Source: Spisula solida (taxonomy: Eukaryota; Mollusca; Bivalvia; Venerida; Mactridae). Taken from it: a DNA stretch of 64,000 nt. The stretch is taken from assembly GCA_947247005.1 (NCBI GenBank), contig OX365949.1, positions 5,528,001-5,592,000 on the forward strand, read 5' to 3'. Positions 13,676 to 23,481 of the stretch are shown here, piece after piece (the first letter of the stretch is position 1; every line of letters begins with the position of its first letter). Position numbers and translations under genes: made by a program. A model generated the notes under the pieces. It worked only from the letters and a program-made list of their open reading frames with translations, had not been told where the DNA came from and ran no database searches.

Positions 13676-14790
13676 ATGGTGTCAGAAGTGGGATAGTGAT
13701 AAACTTAGTAGGATGCAATTTTTTATTAAATTTTTGTCTTTTGATATTAGTAAGATTTAAGTACTTATTTTAAGTTTTTGCTTGATAGGATTTTTGTTAG
13801 GATAAGTTTAATACTTTTGATCTGGTAGAGTTACTTAAGAGCCTATTAGGGCTAAGTTAAAAACTTGATTCAGTTTATTTTTATTGAGTAGAAATTGAAG
13901 ATTCTGGATCTAGTAAACATCAGGTACAAAATGTATTAGAAGTGTAAACTGCCAAGATATAGTCTGTTCTTGCCCTTTCTTCTCTATCGCTCGATTGTGC
14001 TGAAATATTTTCGTTATTTTTAACTTAAAAGTTTAGCTTCAGTCACTTTTAATATAAAATAGAACTGGGAAATCCGAGACATCGTACAAATTTGTACGGA
14101 TATACTGAGATGGGCAGTCCGTGCTACAGCTTGATATCAATGAAGATGGACCTGTTCTGTTGATAAGTAAACTGTACTTATACTTTTGTCCAGGCCTATT
14201 TAAGTTAATTCCAATACTTATAAAGGCAAACACCCTTAGATTCCTTGACTCTTCGGCAGTAAATCACACTTTTACCACCAGTATTCAATTTATGCACGGA
14301 GGTCTGTGGCAACCCCAGTCCAGGTCTATGACGTGACAGTCCAGGCCAAACTAATGACTCTCTTTATTTCAGCGTCTGAAAGTGCTCAGATTCACTCTAT
14401 TGCCCAATAAAGTGGATGTTCTTTAGCTATTGTCAGAAAGAAGGCTACATGGAAAATTACGTACTTTGAGCAAACTATTGGCTTGTCTGTATAATTGAAA
14501 ATCCAGTCCGTAAATTGGTTCCCGAATGTCCGTTATTGGTTTCAAACTTATCTGTAAATGGTTCCCGAATTGTCCGCAATCGGCTTCCATGGTATTCTTT
14601 GATAGAAAGAATATACTTCTCATGAAGATTGTCAGACTTAACGTCTAGTCCGATTGGCTTCAAAATTGTCCGACAGGCTCCTAAATTGTCAGTTAATGAA
14701 TACACCAAGAAACGCAAGTATTGTCAGTGGTGAAGAAAAGAAGTTATCCATGGTACTAGAATGAACAAAGCCGCTGACCACATCTATAAA
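13676..14790 (+). mobile_element. Internal leader fragment of LTR retrotransposon
   Basis: Starts with the primer-binding-site-like TGGTGTCAGAAGTGGGA and continues with non-coding sequence that is not in copies 1 and 3. Near 14506-14720 there are degenerate repeats around GTAAATGGTTCCCGAAT and AATTGTCCG. Homology to copy 1 resumes at about 14790 (CCATGG.ATAACTTCTT). There is no recognisable protein. Confidence 0.5.
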
Positions 14791-16979
14791 CGTTACCCAT
14801 GGAGTTACTTCTTCTAAGATATGCAGCCCTCACAAAGCTGAAGACTACCGATCCCCGTATTACCAAAATACCAATATTTTGAAAAAAGATGAACATGACT
14901 AGGATCCCATCCGCAAAGTTAATTTGAAATTGCTTGAACACAGTCTATATAGCTTTATTTTAATGAAAAAAGTGTAACAGAACCATGATTCATTGTTAAG
15001 TTTTGTTCTTTATGCAATTTAATTACCAACGTGGATGACATTAAATCGGATATGTAGTCTAATGTACATTTATCCGTAAAACCAGATGCAGCTTCGTGAA
15101 AAGTGGCAATATATCAACACGCCTTTCTAATTTAGTCTGAGAGAACTGTAAAATTGATGTGTCTGTTTTCAAATATTGTGTGCGTCTTATTAACATATGT
15201 TTATAGTTCATGTAAGAAAAAGCTAAGGCCTTAGTGAAACAGAATTATAATGATTGGCAATATCACATGGGATGTGACGTAAGTTTTAGCTTATAGCTAG
15301 CACCAGAAATCCACATACTCAGAACAAACAAAAGGTAATTAGTAAAAGTCCCACACGTTTGTTTTAGAAACATATTAGAATATACATGTATACAATAGCA
15401 CTCTAAGCAAGATTTGTATTATAGTTACAGAGGAAAAGTGCGCAATAACTACACTTTTGTATTTATAGAGTGCAATAACTGCAATACATGTACTGGGTTA
15501 GACTTGCTTACCACAACTTCAGTTAAACTATTATACGAAAAACATACTATGCCCTCGACTAAATATGATAATCTCGCGTTGAGTTCCGTTTATATAACAA
15601 ATTTGTTTTATGCAATCACAAAAAAGGATTAATTTGTTTGTTGCAACTCATTGATAGGGGCAAAGCATGTATACAACAGTTTACAGAACTATTTTATTCT
15701 TTGAAAATGCAAATGTATATTTTTATACACGTCCAGTCTAGAGTTCGATTTCGAGCATTACGCACTTTTAAGGTTTTAACCATTAATCGATAGAGGTTGT
15801 TATTGATCTGGGCTGGTATTCACAAAGCTTCTTAGATAAAAATATATCTTAAATATCCTATAAATTTCTTAGTTATGATAAAATTTGTCTTAAGTTTAAT
15901 TTATTTCTAAGTAGCTATTCACAACATATCTTAAACTTAAGATCATCTTAAATAGACAATTTTTGTCATAGATATCCATTTTCAACTAAGAAATGTGCCT
16001 ATATTTAAGATACGTACAGGTATCTTACTATTTAAGAAATTTCTAAGATGAAAATAGGAGTTTTTTATTATGTGTTTAAAACCGGTTTTAAAGCTTGGAA
16101 ATCATCAAGCAATGGGTAACAATGAATAACCGCCCTAATATACGTATTAAATCATTCTTTTAGACCAAAAAACTTAGTAATTTATCAAAACTTCATTCAA
16201 ACGCCTAGTTCAAGGGAAATAACCCGGTGTCGTATCCGCCTAAAGCGAAAGTAGAAGGTAAGGTGGAAACTCCGGACACAGGTTTTCGGAATTCGGGATT
16301 ATTGATGCATACATGTTTAATCATGTATAGTCTCAAATATCAACATTTTGCATATATAACACACAGTTAATCAGACATAAATATGTTGCTAAATTCATCG
16401 TGCATTATATGTAATTTACAAAGTGTAAATAAGTTTATAAGAATAATCACGCTACTATAATAACTGGCTAACACAAAGTAGGCCTATAGTAGATCTATAA
16501 CACTAATGTTTATTATGCATTTTAAAACGCAGTATCTTTCGTTGAATTATATTATCAAACATGTAAATTTTGTCAGCATACGCTTATACCTTGGCCACAT
16601 TTACGCTACGAGATATACACGAGCTGACTTTTCCAAACTAGTAGGCCTACCGATCATCTTACAGTCGTATATCAGTGAAAATGTTTCACAGAACTCCCGA
16701 GTTGTACTCGTATACGTATTCACAGGGATTTCGAAGTCGGGAACATCTCGTACGGGTCTCATACCGACATCAAACTAGCTATGTATGATATCCGTACGGA
16801 TTTGAACACTTATAGGCTTGTCGATGCTCGCATGCCTTATCGAAAAGTACTCAAACGGACAGCCGTGTGACCACCGTACGGCTATCATAGGAGTGTCCTG
16901 CAAGTACTTTACGAACCTTATAGCCCCGGACGGGTTCCGCACACCTTGGCTGTGTTATTGTTCGAAAGCCCGGTGGTGA

Positions 16980-17275
16980 CTTCATAGTTCATGCTTCAAG
17001 CTTTACACTCCGAACTTCATGTCTAATATTGCTTTATGGTTCATATGTTATATGTAAACACCCGTACATAGTTCACCCTTCATAGTTCATACTCCAAAGT
17101 CCATACTGCAAGTTCACACTCCATAGTTCACACTCCACAGTTAATACTCCACATTTCACACTCCACGCTCCACACTTCACATTTAATAGTTCACAGTCCT
17201 TACTTCATAGTTCACACTGCACACTTTATAGTTAACACTTCATAGCTCACAGCTCACACTTCATAGGCCAAACTT
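16980..17275. repeat. Degenerate short tandem repeat (CACTCCATAGTT-type)
   Basis: About 300 bases of imperfect repeats of roughly 14-15 bases built on TTCACACTCCATAG, CACTTCATAG and similar. It lies inside the Harbinger-like element and no reading frame is kept. Confidence 0.7.
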
Positions 17276-17825
17276 AAAAGTTCCTTAATTCATCGTCTGT
17301 TTAAAGTTTGATTTTAATTACTTGTGTTATATAATTACATTTTTGATAATGATAAATACATTACTAATATGAGTACACATGTACATACGTGTATTTTTTA
17401 TTTGTAATACCGTTGTGAATATTTATAAGTCTCTTATAATTCTGTATTAGAATGGTCACATAATAATGTTTCTGTGATATAATTATAATGTGATAACTGT
17501 ATCCACTCCGTGGCATTGTCGAAATATGTGTAGATATATATCCTATGTGAATGTGAGGCTGAAATAAAGGCGATATAATGGTATATAACAATGGTCCATC
17601 TTACGTAAATTGATAGACATACACGTGTCATACAGGTAGTTTGCTCGAAGGCTGAAATAGCAATTTTGATGACATTGTTGATGGCATCATTGGTTATGTA
17701 GATACATTGCTTATATTCTTACATGTTTTCTTTTGGCAGAAAGTCGATTATATTCAGTTTTCATAAGTTTTCATAATGCACTAGATGAAGTTTATGATAA
17801 TATTAACAGTATTAAACCAGGAAAT

Positions 17826-17960
17826 GGAACGTGCGATGGACATGTGATGGACGAACGATGGACGTGCGGTGGTCGTGCGATTGTCGCATGTCATACGCAC
17901 GGCATTTTTGCGGACATTCATTATCGTACGACAATCGCACGACGCACGTACGACGTTTGC
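17826..17960. repeat. CpG-rich repeat and hairpin block
   Basis: Short repeats GTGCGATGGAC / GAACGATGGAC / GTGCGGTGGTC are followed by an inverted repeat: GTCGTGCGATTGTCG (17872-17886) against CGACAATCGCACGAC (17929-17943), 15 of 15 bases with a 42-base loop. It is unusually CpG-rich compared with its surroundings. The open frame across it (17733-18071) follows from the repeat composition and is not credited as a gene. Confidence 0.65.
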
Positions 17961-18407
17961 ACGACACGAAAAATATGGCGTTCGACAACTGTTTATCGTA
18001 GGGATGTTGTGTGCCATCGTAGATGTACGACTATTGTGACCGCATCACAAAATTACAATTTCAAGACATAAGCCGATGAATTTCGATGTGGATTCGGAAG
18101 CGTCGGGAGATGAAGACATTCCTACGACAATTGTGAAAGAGAGTTAAACTTTTGTAGAGAGTTATGACTGTCTCACCTATACCTTATACAGCTTAAAATA
18201 CTTCCAAAACGGCTTTACCCTCTTCCTTCTAGATACTTGTTCCTTACATTAACAGTGACATTTAAGAAGAGATCCCACATAGGATGTATGTAAAAACTTA
18301 CAACTATTACTGGCTGACATCTACAATACAACTGCATATAGCATTAGTACATTATATAAGAAATCAGAACAGTGATTCGCATTATTCGTCTCTCTGAGTG
18401 GGGGGCG

Positions 18408-18677
18408 GCGGGCGACCCAGGGGGAATTAGACATTTTCGATTTTTTGATGTCTAGATCCCCACCCTGGAGACAATGCTCACTGTCTAAATCCCCACCGTG
18501 GGGCATAGTTTTTCATCCAGGTACTTTAATAAAAACACGTTTAAAAGTAGGCCTATCGATGTCGCCTTTCGTGATGTCAACATTCCCGGACCAAAGTCTG
18601 TTTCACGGGACTCGGAGTCGATAAGGTTATCAAATTACCGCCTGTCGGGAAGGTTCGTCTGTCTAATTTCCCCGGGG
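18408..18677. repeat. Dispersed TGTCTAAATCCCC motif, four occurrences
   Basis: TGTCTAGATCCCCACCCTGG and TGTCTAAATCCCCACCGTGG are direct copies at about 18450 and 18482. A related GTCTAATTTCCCCGGGGG lies at about 18660, and an inverted GGGGGAATTAGACA at about 18419. These may be ends of a small decayed element in the Harbinger-like element. Confidence 0.45.
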
Positions 18678-19223
18678 GTGGGCATAATATTGACTGCTGC
18701 ATAAGTAACTTTGTAAGATGTTCGACTAACATTTTTCTCAGTGGGTCTATCAGCTACTATCTTTCTTAGAGCGGTGCCGTAATTACACTCTAAGCCCCCT
18801 GACAAGATATATACAAGATACACATGATAACAACATGTTTTGCTAAAATTCCACGAGGGTTCGGAACCGGATCCACGCATGACTTCAGTAAAAACAAACT
18901 ACATGTATTTTATACACACAACTCTTCAAACATGTAATTCAAACAGAATGTACTGTACGTGAATATAATTTAGTAATTATTATTTATAATAGACACCCTG
19001 TTTTACATTACACAAATTAACATTCATGAAACCCAACTAATTTTTTATATACATGTATGATTTCAAATAATAGGTATTAATTCTAATATTAATCCAATTT
19101 ATTCTAGCACAGTCTGTGTGTTCGTTTAGTACTGCTAATTACCGACGCATTTTGGTTGCTAGGCGTCTGCACGGATTGTCGATATGGAAACAGCCGATCG
19201 TCGTCCGTAAACTCGTGCACGTA

Positions 19224-19280
19224 TGACGTAGGGACTAGGCTATATAAACCACTGCGTTGGTTCACTCATCCGCTTCATTA
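19224..19280 (+). promoter_or_regulatory. Candidate Ngaro promoter (TATA box)
   Basis: TATATAAA at 19241-19248, in a GC-richer stretch, lies about 90 bases before the gag ATG. A CRE-like TGACGTA is just upstream (19224) and an initiator-like TCATTA about 30 bases downstream (19275). Placement fits a promoter in the left terminal region; no direct evidence of transcription. Confidence 0.45.
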
Positions 19281-19332
19281 CTTTACTACTGTCGAAAGGT
19301 GACTACGTGTCAATACTGTCATTATCGTAAAC

Positions 19333-19897
19333 ATGCCTGGGAGGGGTAGAGGTCGTCGTAGAAGGGCGGTAGAAGAACCGAGACAACCAGAGAGACGAGA
19401 AACTAGAGCTGCCAAGCGTATGCGACAAGGTGCTGATAACGGGGTAGACGAAGACAGGGGTGAGTGCATTAATAACGTTATTGACTTTGAAAATGCAATG
19501 CAGAACGCGCACATGCCGCCACGTCAGGAGCACGTAGAGGTCAATATCAACCAGGTTGAGCATGGACCAAATATTGATGCTGGTACTAACCAGCTATTAT
19601 TGCAACCGTCTGCTTCATTGGAAAACAATAATTTAATGTGCTTACCCGAAGTTTATGATTTGGTGAGAGATTCAAACGATGACATAACCATGCACGTGCC
19701 ATCATCGTTAAAACAACGCATTTGTAAAGGAGAGTATATAAATCTCGCATTATTGTTAAAGGGTGCGGTGGAACTGGCAGAATATAATAGCGGTAGTACA
19801 CTATCTCTCTCTTATAATGGAAAAATTGAATGTCGCCCCAAAGAATGCAAAGATGATGTCGGGCCTATCGAAAAATGGACCGATGCATTTATCATTT
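19333..19897 (+). pseudogene. Ngaro gag-like ORF1, 5' half
   Basis: The N-terminal 188 codons of the Ngaro Gag-like protein, presumed to coat the element RNA. A strongly basic start (GRGRGRRRR near residues 3-12) is followed by an acidic/polar stretch. The conserved core begins around residue 115 with the element-typical VPSSLKQRICKGEYINLAL and ends in KWTDAF. The ATG at 19333 is the first in frame and follows a candidate promoter by about 90 bases. The frame is cut at 19897 by a 3050-bp DNA element flanked by ATTT. The second half resumes in the same frame at 22952, so the only break is the insertion. The identity is from recognised family motifs. Confidence 0.8.
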
Positions 19898-20130
19898 CGT
19901 CGCCTTAATTCCAGAGGGTCGTATGACCAATTTTTGCAAAATCGAGTGTTTGGTATCATTTTGTTCGTATTTTCAAGCTCTACATAATGGTACAGGTTAT
20001 GTCCCTGTAGAAATGACTTAAATAGGGTAAATACCAGTTCCAGAAAGGCGTATAACCTGTTTATGCGTTTACAGTCAGTTCCAGAGGGGCATACAATTTG
20101 AACCAATCAGATAGATCGTTTTAAAAAAAT

Positions 20131-20205
20131 ATGGCGTCACTTCATAACAACACCAAATTTTCCTTGAAATTGTTTCGATTGTGTTCGTCTATATACAAAG
20201 GATAT
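20131..20205 (+). other. Candidate first exon with consensus splice donor
   Basis: An ATG preceded by A-rich sequence opens 25 codons (MASLHNNTKF and on) and runs straight into GTAAGT, a consensus 5' splice donor, at 20206. CCAAT lies just upstream (20103). It could be the first exon of a gene carried by the element. Against pairing it with the F-box exon at 21075, the donor is in phase 0 while the F-box frame needs two bases from the previous exon. It may equally be chance. Confidence 0.25.
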
Positions 20206-21074
20206 GTAAGTATTAGCACATAATTATGAATTTCTTTTCACAATTGTTTCCATATCAAATGCTTAGGATGTCTGAATATTATCTAACTGTTCAGCATAAA
20301 GGTAAAATAATGCTGAATTCTGTTGTAATCATTTCGGATGTGACGTTTTCCGGATAGATTACTAATGTGTTTCTCAACAACACACATGCCCTTTTACTAT
20401 CTATTATTTCATGAATTTTCCAGCAAATGAATGCTGAGTAATATCAAATGCTACATTTTACATCTGTTTTAACTTCATACAGTTTATCAATATTGTATGT
20501 AATTCCCAATAACATGTCTTGTTTTTAAAAATAGTTGGACATTGCAAGCCAATTGACAATTTGTAATGAACATATCATCAACTCAAAACAGAAGTTAAAA
20601 GTAGCCCGTTGTTTGGACTAACTGGTGTATTTTGTCTCTTGGTCTTTTTTGTCATTTAATTTGTTCCTGTTTGATATGTTGAGAAGGGGGAGATCTTTAG
20701 TACTTATCAGGGCATTGAGTGTCTGTTTTGATCTACGAGGGATGCATTTTTTGCTTGAAAACGAAGCTGTTACTGGAAAATTTAATATATATGTGATCAT
20801 CATAATGCCCGGTCATTTTTTATATGGAGTTCACCTAATACTTCAATAATAGTAATCTGCGTTTTCTGCATGGGTGCTGTTGCACTCGATCAAACTGGAT
20901 CTGCTATTATTTGCGATGGTTGCATTTCGTGCTGACAAAAGATTTCTCTTTAGATTTATTATGACAATATGGGAAGGTATTAAACATAAACAATATTGTC
21001 TGTACATGTTTTCTAAAGACAATGATATATGTCGCTTTTTTTTTGGCTTACACTGTGTTGCTTTTTATTTTCAG

Positions 21075-21228
21075 GACTGTGTTGACCGATCTTCCAAATG
21101 ACGTGCTTGTGCTGATATTTTCGTACATTGAAACACAATAACTACTTTTATGTGTGAACAGAATATGCCAAAGGTTTCACAAACGTAAGAAGTATGCATC
21201 AAGCCTATGGAGTATTGTCGATTTCTAG
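21075..21228 (+). pseudogene. Captured F-box domain exon
   Basis: Starts right after a splice-acceptor-like TTTTTATTTTCAG (ends 21074). The frame beginning at 21076 reads LPNDVLVLIFSYIE, one TAA codon at 21139-21141, then LLLCVNRICQRFHK and SLWSIVDF, ending in TAG at 21226. This is the full F-box pattern (LP..vL..IFsyL....LL....vC..W......LW..vdf), the SKP1-binding module of SCF ubiquitin ligases, in a single frame. The in-frame stop marks it as degraded, or as edited only by mutation. No substrate-binding domain (LRR, WD40) follows. It probably derives from a host F-box gene picked up by the transposon. It is short, but the residue pattern is distinctive. Confidence 0.7.
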
Positions 21229-22951
21229 TATCAATTGTAATTGTCTAAAGCAAATGTAAATGCAATATTACCTCACTCACAGAGAAAAAGAGACACAAGC
21301 AGCATACTTAAATATCTACTTGAGATTGACAAAAACTTCTATAAAGCTATGAAATTTGTCATTTAGGTAGACACAATGACATTAAAAAGTAGCTACTGTG
21401 AACAGTATTTCTTTTATCCTATTAGTGTCCTTATACATGTATATTGCAAAACATCATAAACATAGTTATTACCTAGTTAACAATAATGAACACTTCAGAA
21501 TTAAATGACTTTATAAATACAGCCAAAGTAACTTTAACTGTACTTTAACTGTTACATAAAATCATTTAACTAAGTATTATACGAGTATCTCTTGAGTTGT
21601 TAACACTTCCTAGATGACATTAAACTATGGTGTTGAGTCAGTTACTTTTCCAAGTTCGGAACACTATTTATTTTGAAATTATGATATAAATGTGTTAGCT
21701 TGTTATTTTGACAGTTAATGTTGATCAAATTAAGGTACTCATTACATAATCATTATGACCATATGTTATGCCAAGTATTTTACCAGTTATTGTTTCTTCA
21801 ATTTAGGTAATCACTTCATAAGTAAGTTGTGAACACAACCTTGTTGGTTTTTTAGTTAATGTTTAAGCCAGTTAGTGTGCAAGGTTCTTTGTTACTTCAA
21901 TTTAAGTTATAACTACATGAGTTGTAAGAGTTGTGATCACCATCCTTTAAATATACAGTTGATGTGTAAAGCGATGTATTCATTCATCCAATATAATTTG
22001 GTCAAAGCCCCTTGATTGTATGTAATCATTTTATAATCATTATAAGGGTAATGTGTTAACCGAGTTGTTGTATGCGTTGTTTCTTAAGGTGGTTTATTAC
22101 ACTTTATGCAATTGCATTCGCTATTATTTGAAAGATTTATAGCTTCGTAATTATTTGCAGAAAGGATATAGACCAAATGGTTAATATACTTTCTACATAC
22201 AAATTATATAAAAACATATAGTTTGCTTTTGATAATTTAGCGAATAAATGTTTACGAATTGTAATAAATAACCTGAAATTTAGGTACTCCGTAAGTGAAT
22301 ACCATGCTCATTATTGAGTTAAGCCAGTTAGTTTTTCATTTTGTGTTACTTGTTACTTGATTGTATGAACTCACTACCTCCTAGTCAATGTGAATATTGC
22401 AGGACAGTTATCTCTATCAGACGCTTGCAAAATAAACAATCTTATCAGTAGTGAATTACAATCATTTAGTTTTATTGTAAAAAGCAGATAGATGACTCTT
22501 GATTAGTGGTTTTAACAATCAAGATGTTTTGTATTAATAAAGTCTATTTTAAAAGCTAGCTTTCTATTTAGTATTACATAGACATACACTATTACATAGA
22601 CGGGCATAGTGAGCTTTCAGTTCCATAAAGGCGTATCAGGTATTTTATCATAATATATTTGTGCTAAAAGGTCGTAAGTCGATGTGCCATTATAGAATTT
22701 GACAGTTATGATCCTGAAATCATAAAAGACGTATGTCATTTAGTATTTTTATTAAATAAAATAAAATTGAAATATAAGATTTTTATGAAAATTTACCAAT
22801 AAACAGATACACATATTCTGGAACTACACAACAAAAATCAGAAAAATCCGTTGAGTAGGAAAAATGTTATTGTCTTTCAAATCTTTAAACCCTTGTATCT
22901 CAAAAGTAGAAAAAACCCGCTTACGACCCTCTGGAATTAAGGCGACGATTT

Positions 22952-23481
22952 ATATGACAATTTATTTATCAGCGTTCCCACATAAGGTGCATGAGTTGCT
23001 TCATTACTCTTTTATAATTAGGGAATGTGCCACTGTCCATGGGGGTACTTGCTGGAAAACGTATGACCAACAATTTAGGATTAGGCAAGGTCTCGTACCG
23101 TCCTCATGGGCTATCATTAACCAGGACCTGTGGCTGAGGTGTGTGCAGGCTCGTGGTGTACAGACGTCACTTCAGACACGTACACTGGGTGTTTGTATGG
23201 ACTTCAACAAGGGTTTTTGTAGATGGCAACCATGTAAATACAAGCACGTCTGCCAGAATTGCAGCGGTGCACACCCTGTTCATAATTGTACTTCTAGCAA
23301 TAACACACCCAACTATTTCAGATATGGCAATAATACAAACCAGAACTCGTTCAGTACTTCAACTGTTCCATTTCGTGGTTCAGAATCTGGTTCCTTTCGT
23401 GGACAATCACGCGGCTACTTCCCTAGATCTAGGCCATATGCCAGACCACATAGGGGATTCGGCTTCCCCAAGCGTCAATGA
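22952..23481 (+). pseudogene. Ngaro gag-like ORF1, 3' half with zinc fingers
   Basis: In-frame continuation of gag after the 3050-bp insertion. It holds the conserved family block ending in WKTYDQQFRIR, then a loaded Cys/His region: CMDFNKGFCRWQPCKYKHVC (CCCH type), immediately followed by CQNCSGAHPVHNC (knuckle type). This is the nucleic-acid-binding end typical of DIRS/Ngaro Gag-like proteins. The tail is rich in Arg, Gly, Ser and Phe. The frame runs 88 bases further upstream than the ATTT duplication, but that part lies in the insertion. The last 340 bases overlap the open RT frame in the +1 phase. Confidence 0.8.

Larger units (their letters stand above)
8915..15810. repeat. Tandem unit, copy 2, left part
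   Basis: Second copy of the 9-kb unit, visibly more diverged from copy 1 than copy 3 is. At about 11700 it skips directly from the CACTGTTTGAAGCAGTT block to the GGAGCTATCTAATTAATCC block, so about 2.1 kb present in copy 1 (2940-5050) is deleted. From 12174 to about 14790 it carries an LTR-retrotransposon fragment absent from copies 1 and 3. The copy is interrupted at 15810 by the 11.7-kb Harbinger-like element and resumes at 27531. The open frame at 9989-10501 is only a chance opening in this copy; copies 1 and 3 do not keep it. Confidence 0.85.
19898..22947. mobile_element. 3050-bp TIR element inserted in gag
   Basis: The ends are perfect 26-bp terminal inverted repeats (19898-19923 and 22922-22947; outer bases CGTCGCCTTAATTCCAGAGG). 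They are flanked by ATTT at 19894-19897 and 22948-22951. Removing the element and one ATTT restores the gag frame, which fixes the boundaries. A 4-bp duplication occurs in several superfamilies (Chapaev, Sola, Academ, Ginger), and no transposase was recognised, so it is unclassified. The motif GTTCCAGA..GGCGTAT recurs inside both ends (19908, 20037, 20078, 22620), possibly as protein-binding sites. It carries an F-box exon and is otherwise AT-rich with no gene seen. Confidence 0.85.

Noticed and set aside
17733..18071. Open frame of 112 codons rich in Cys, Arg and Thr
   Set aside because: It covers the CpG-rich hairpin block, the opposite strand is equally open, and there is no known motif.
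18076..18147. Short acidic frame (MNFDVDSEASGDEDIP) in the Harbinger-like element
   Set aside because: Only 23 codons; it resembles an acidic N-terminus but nothing supports it as an exon.
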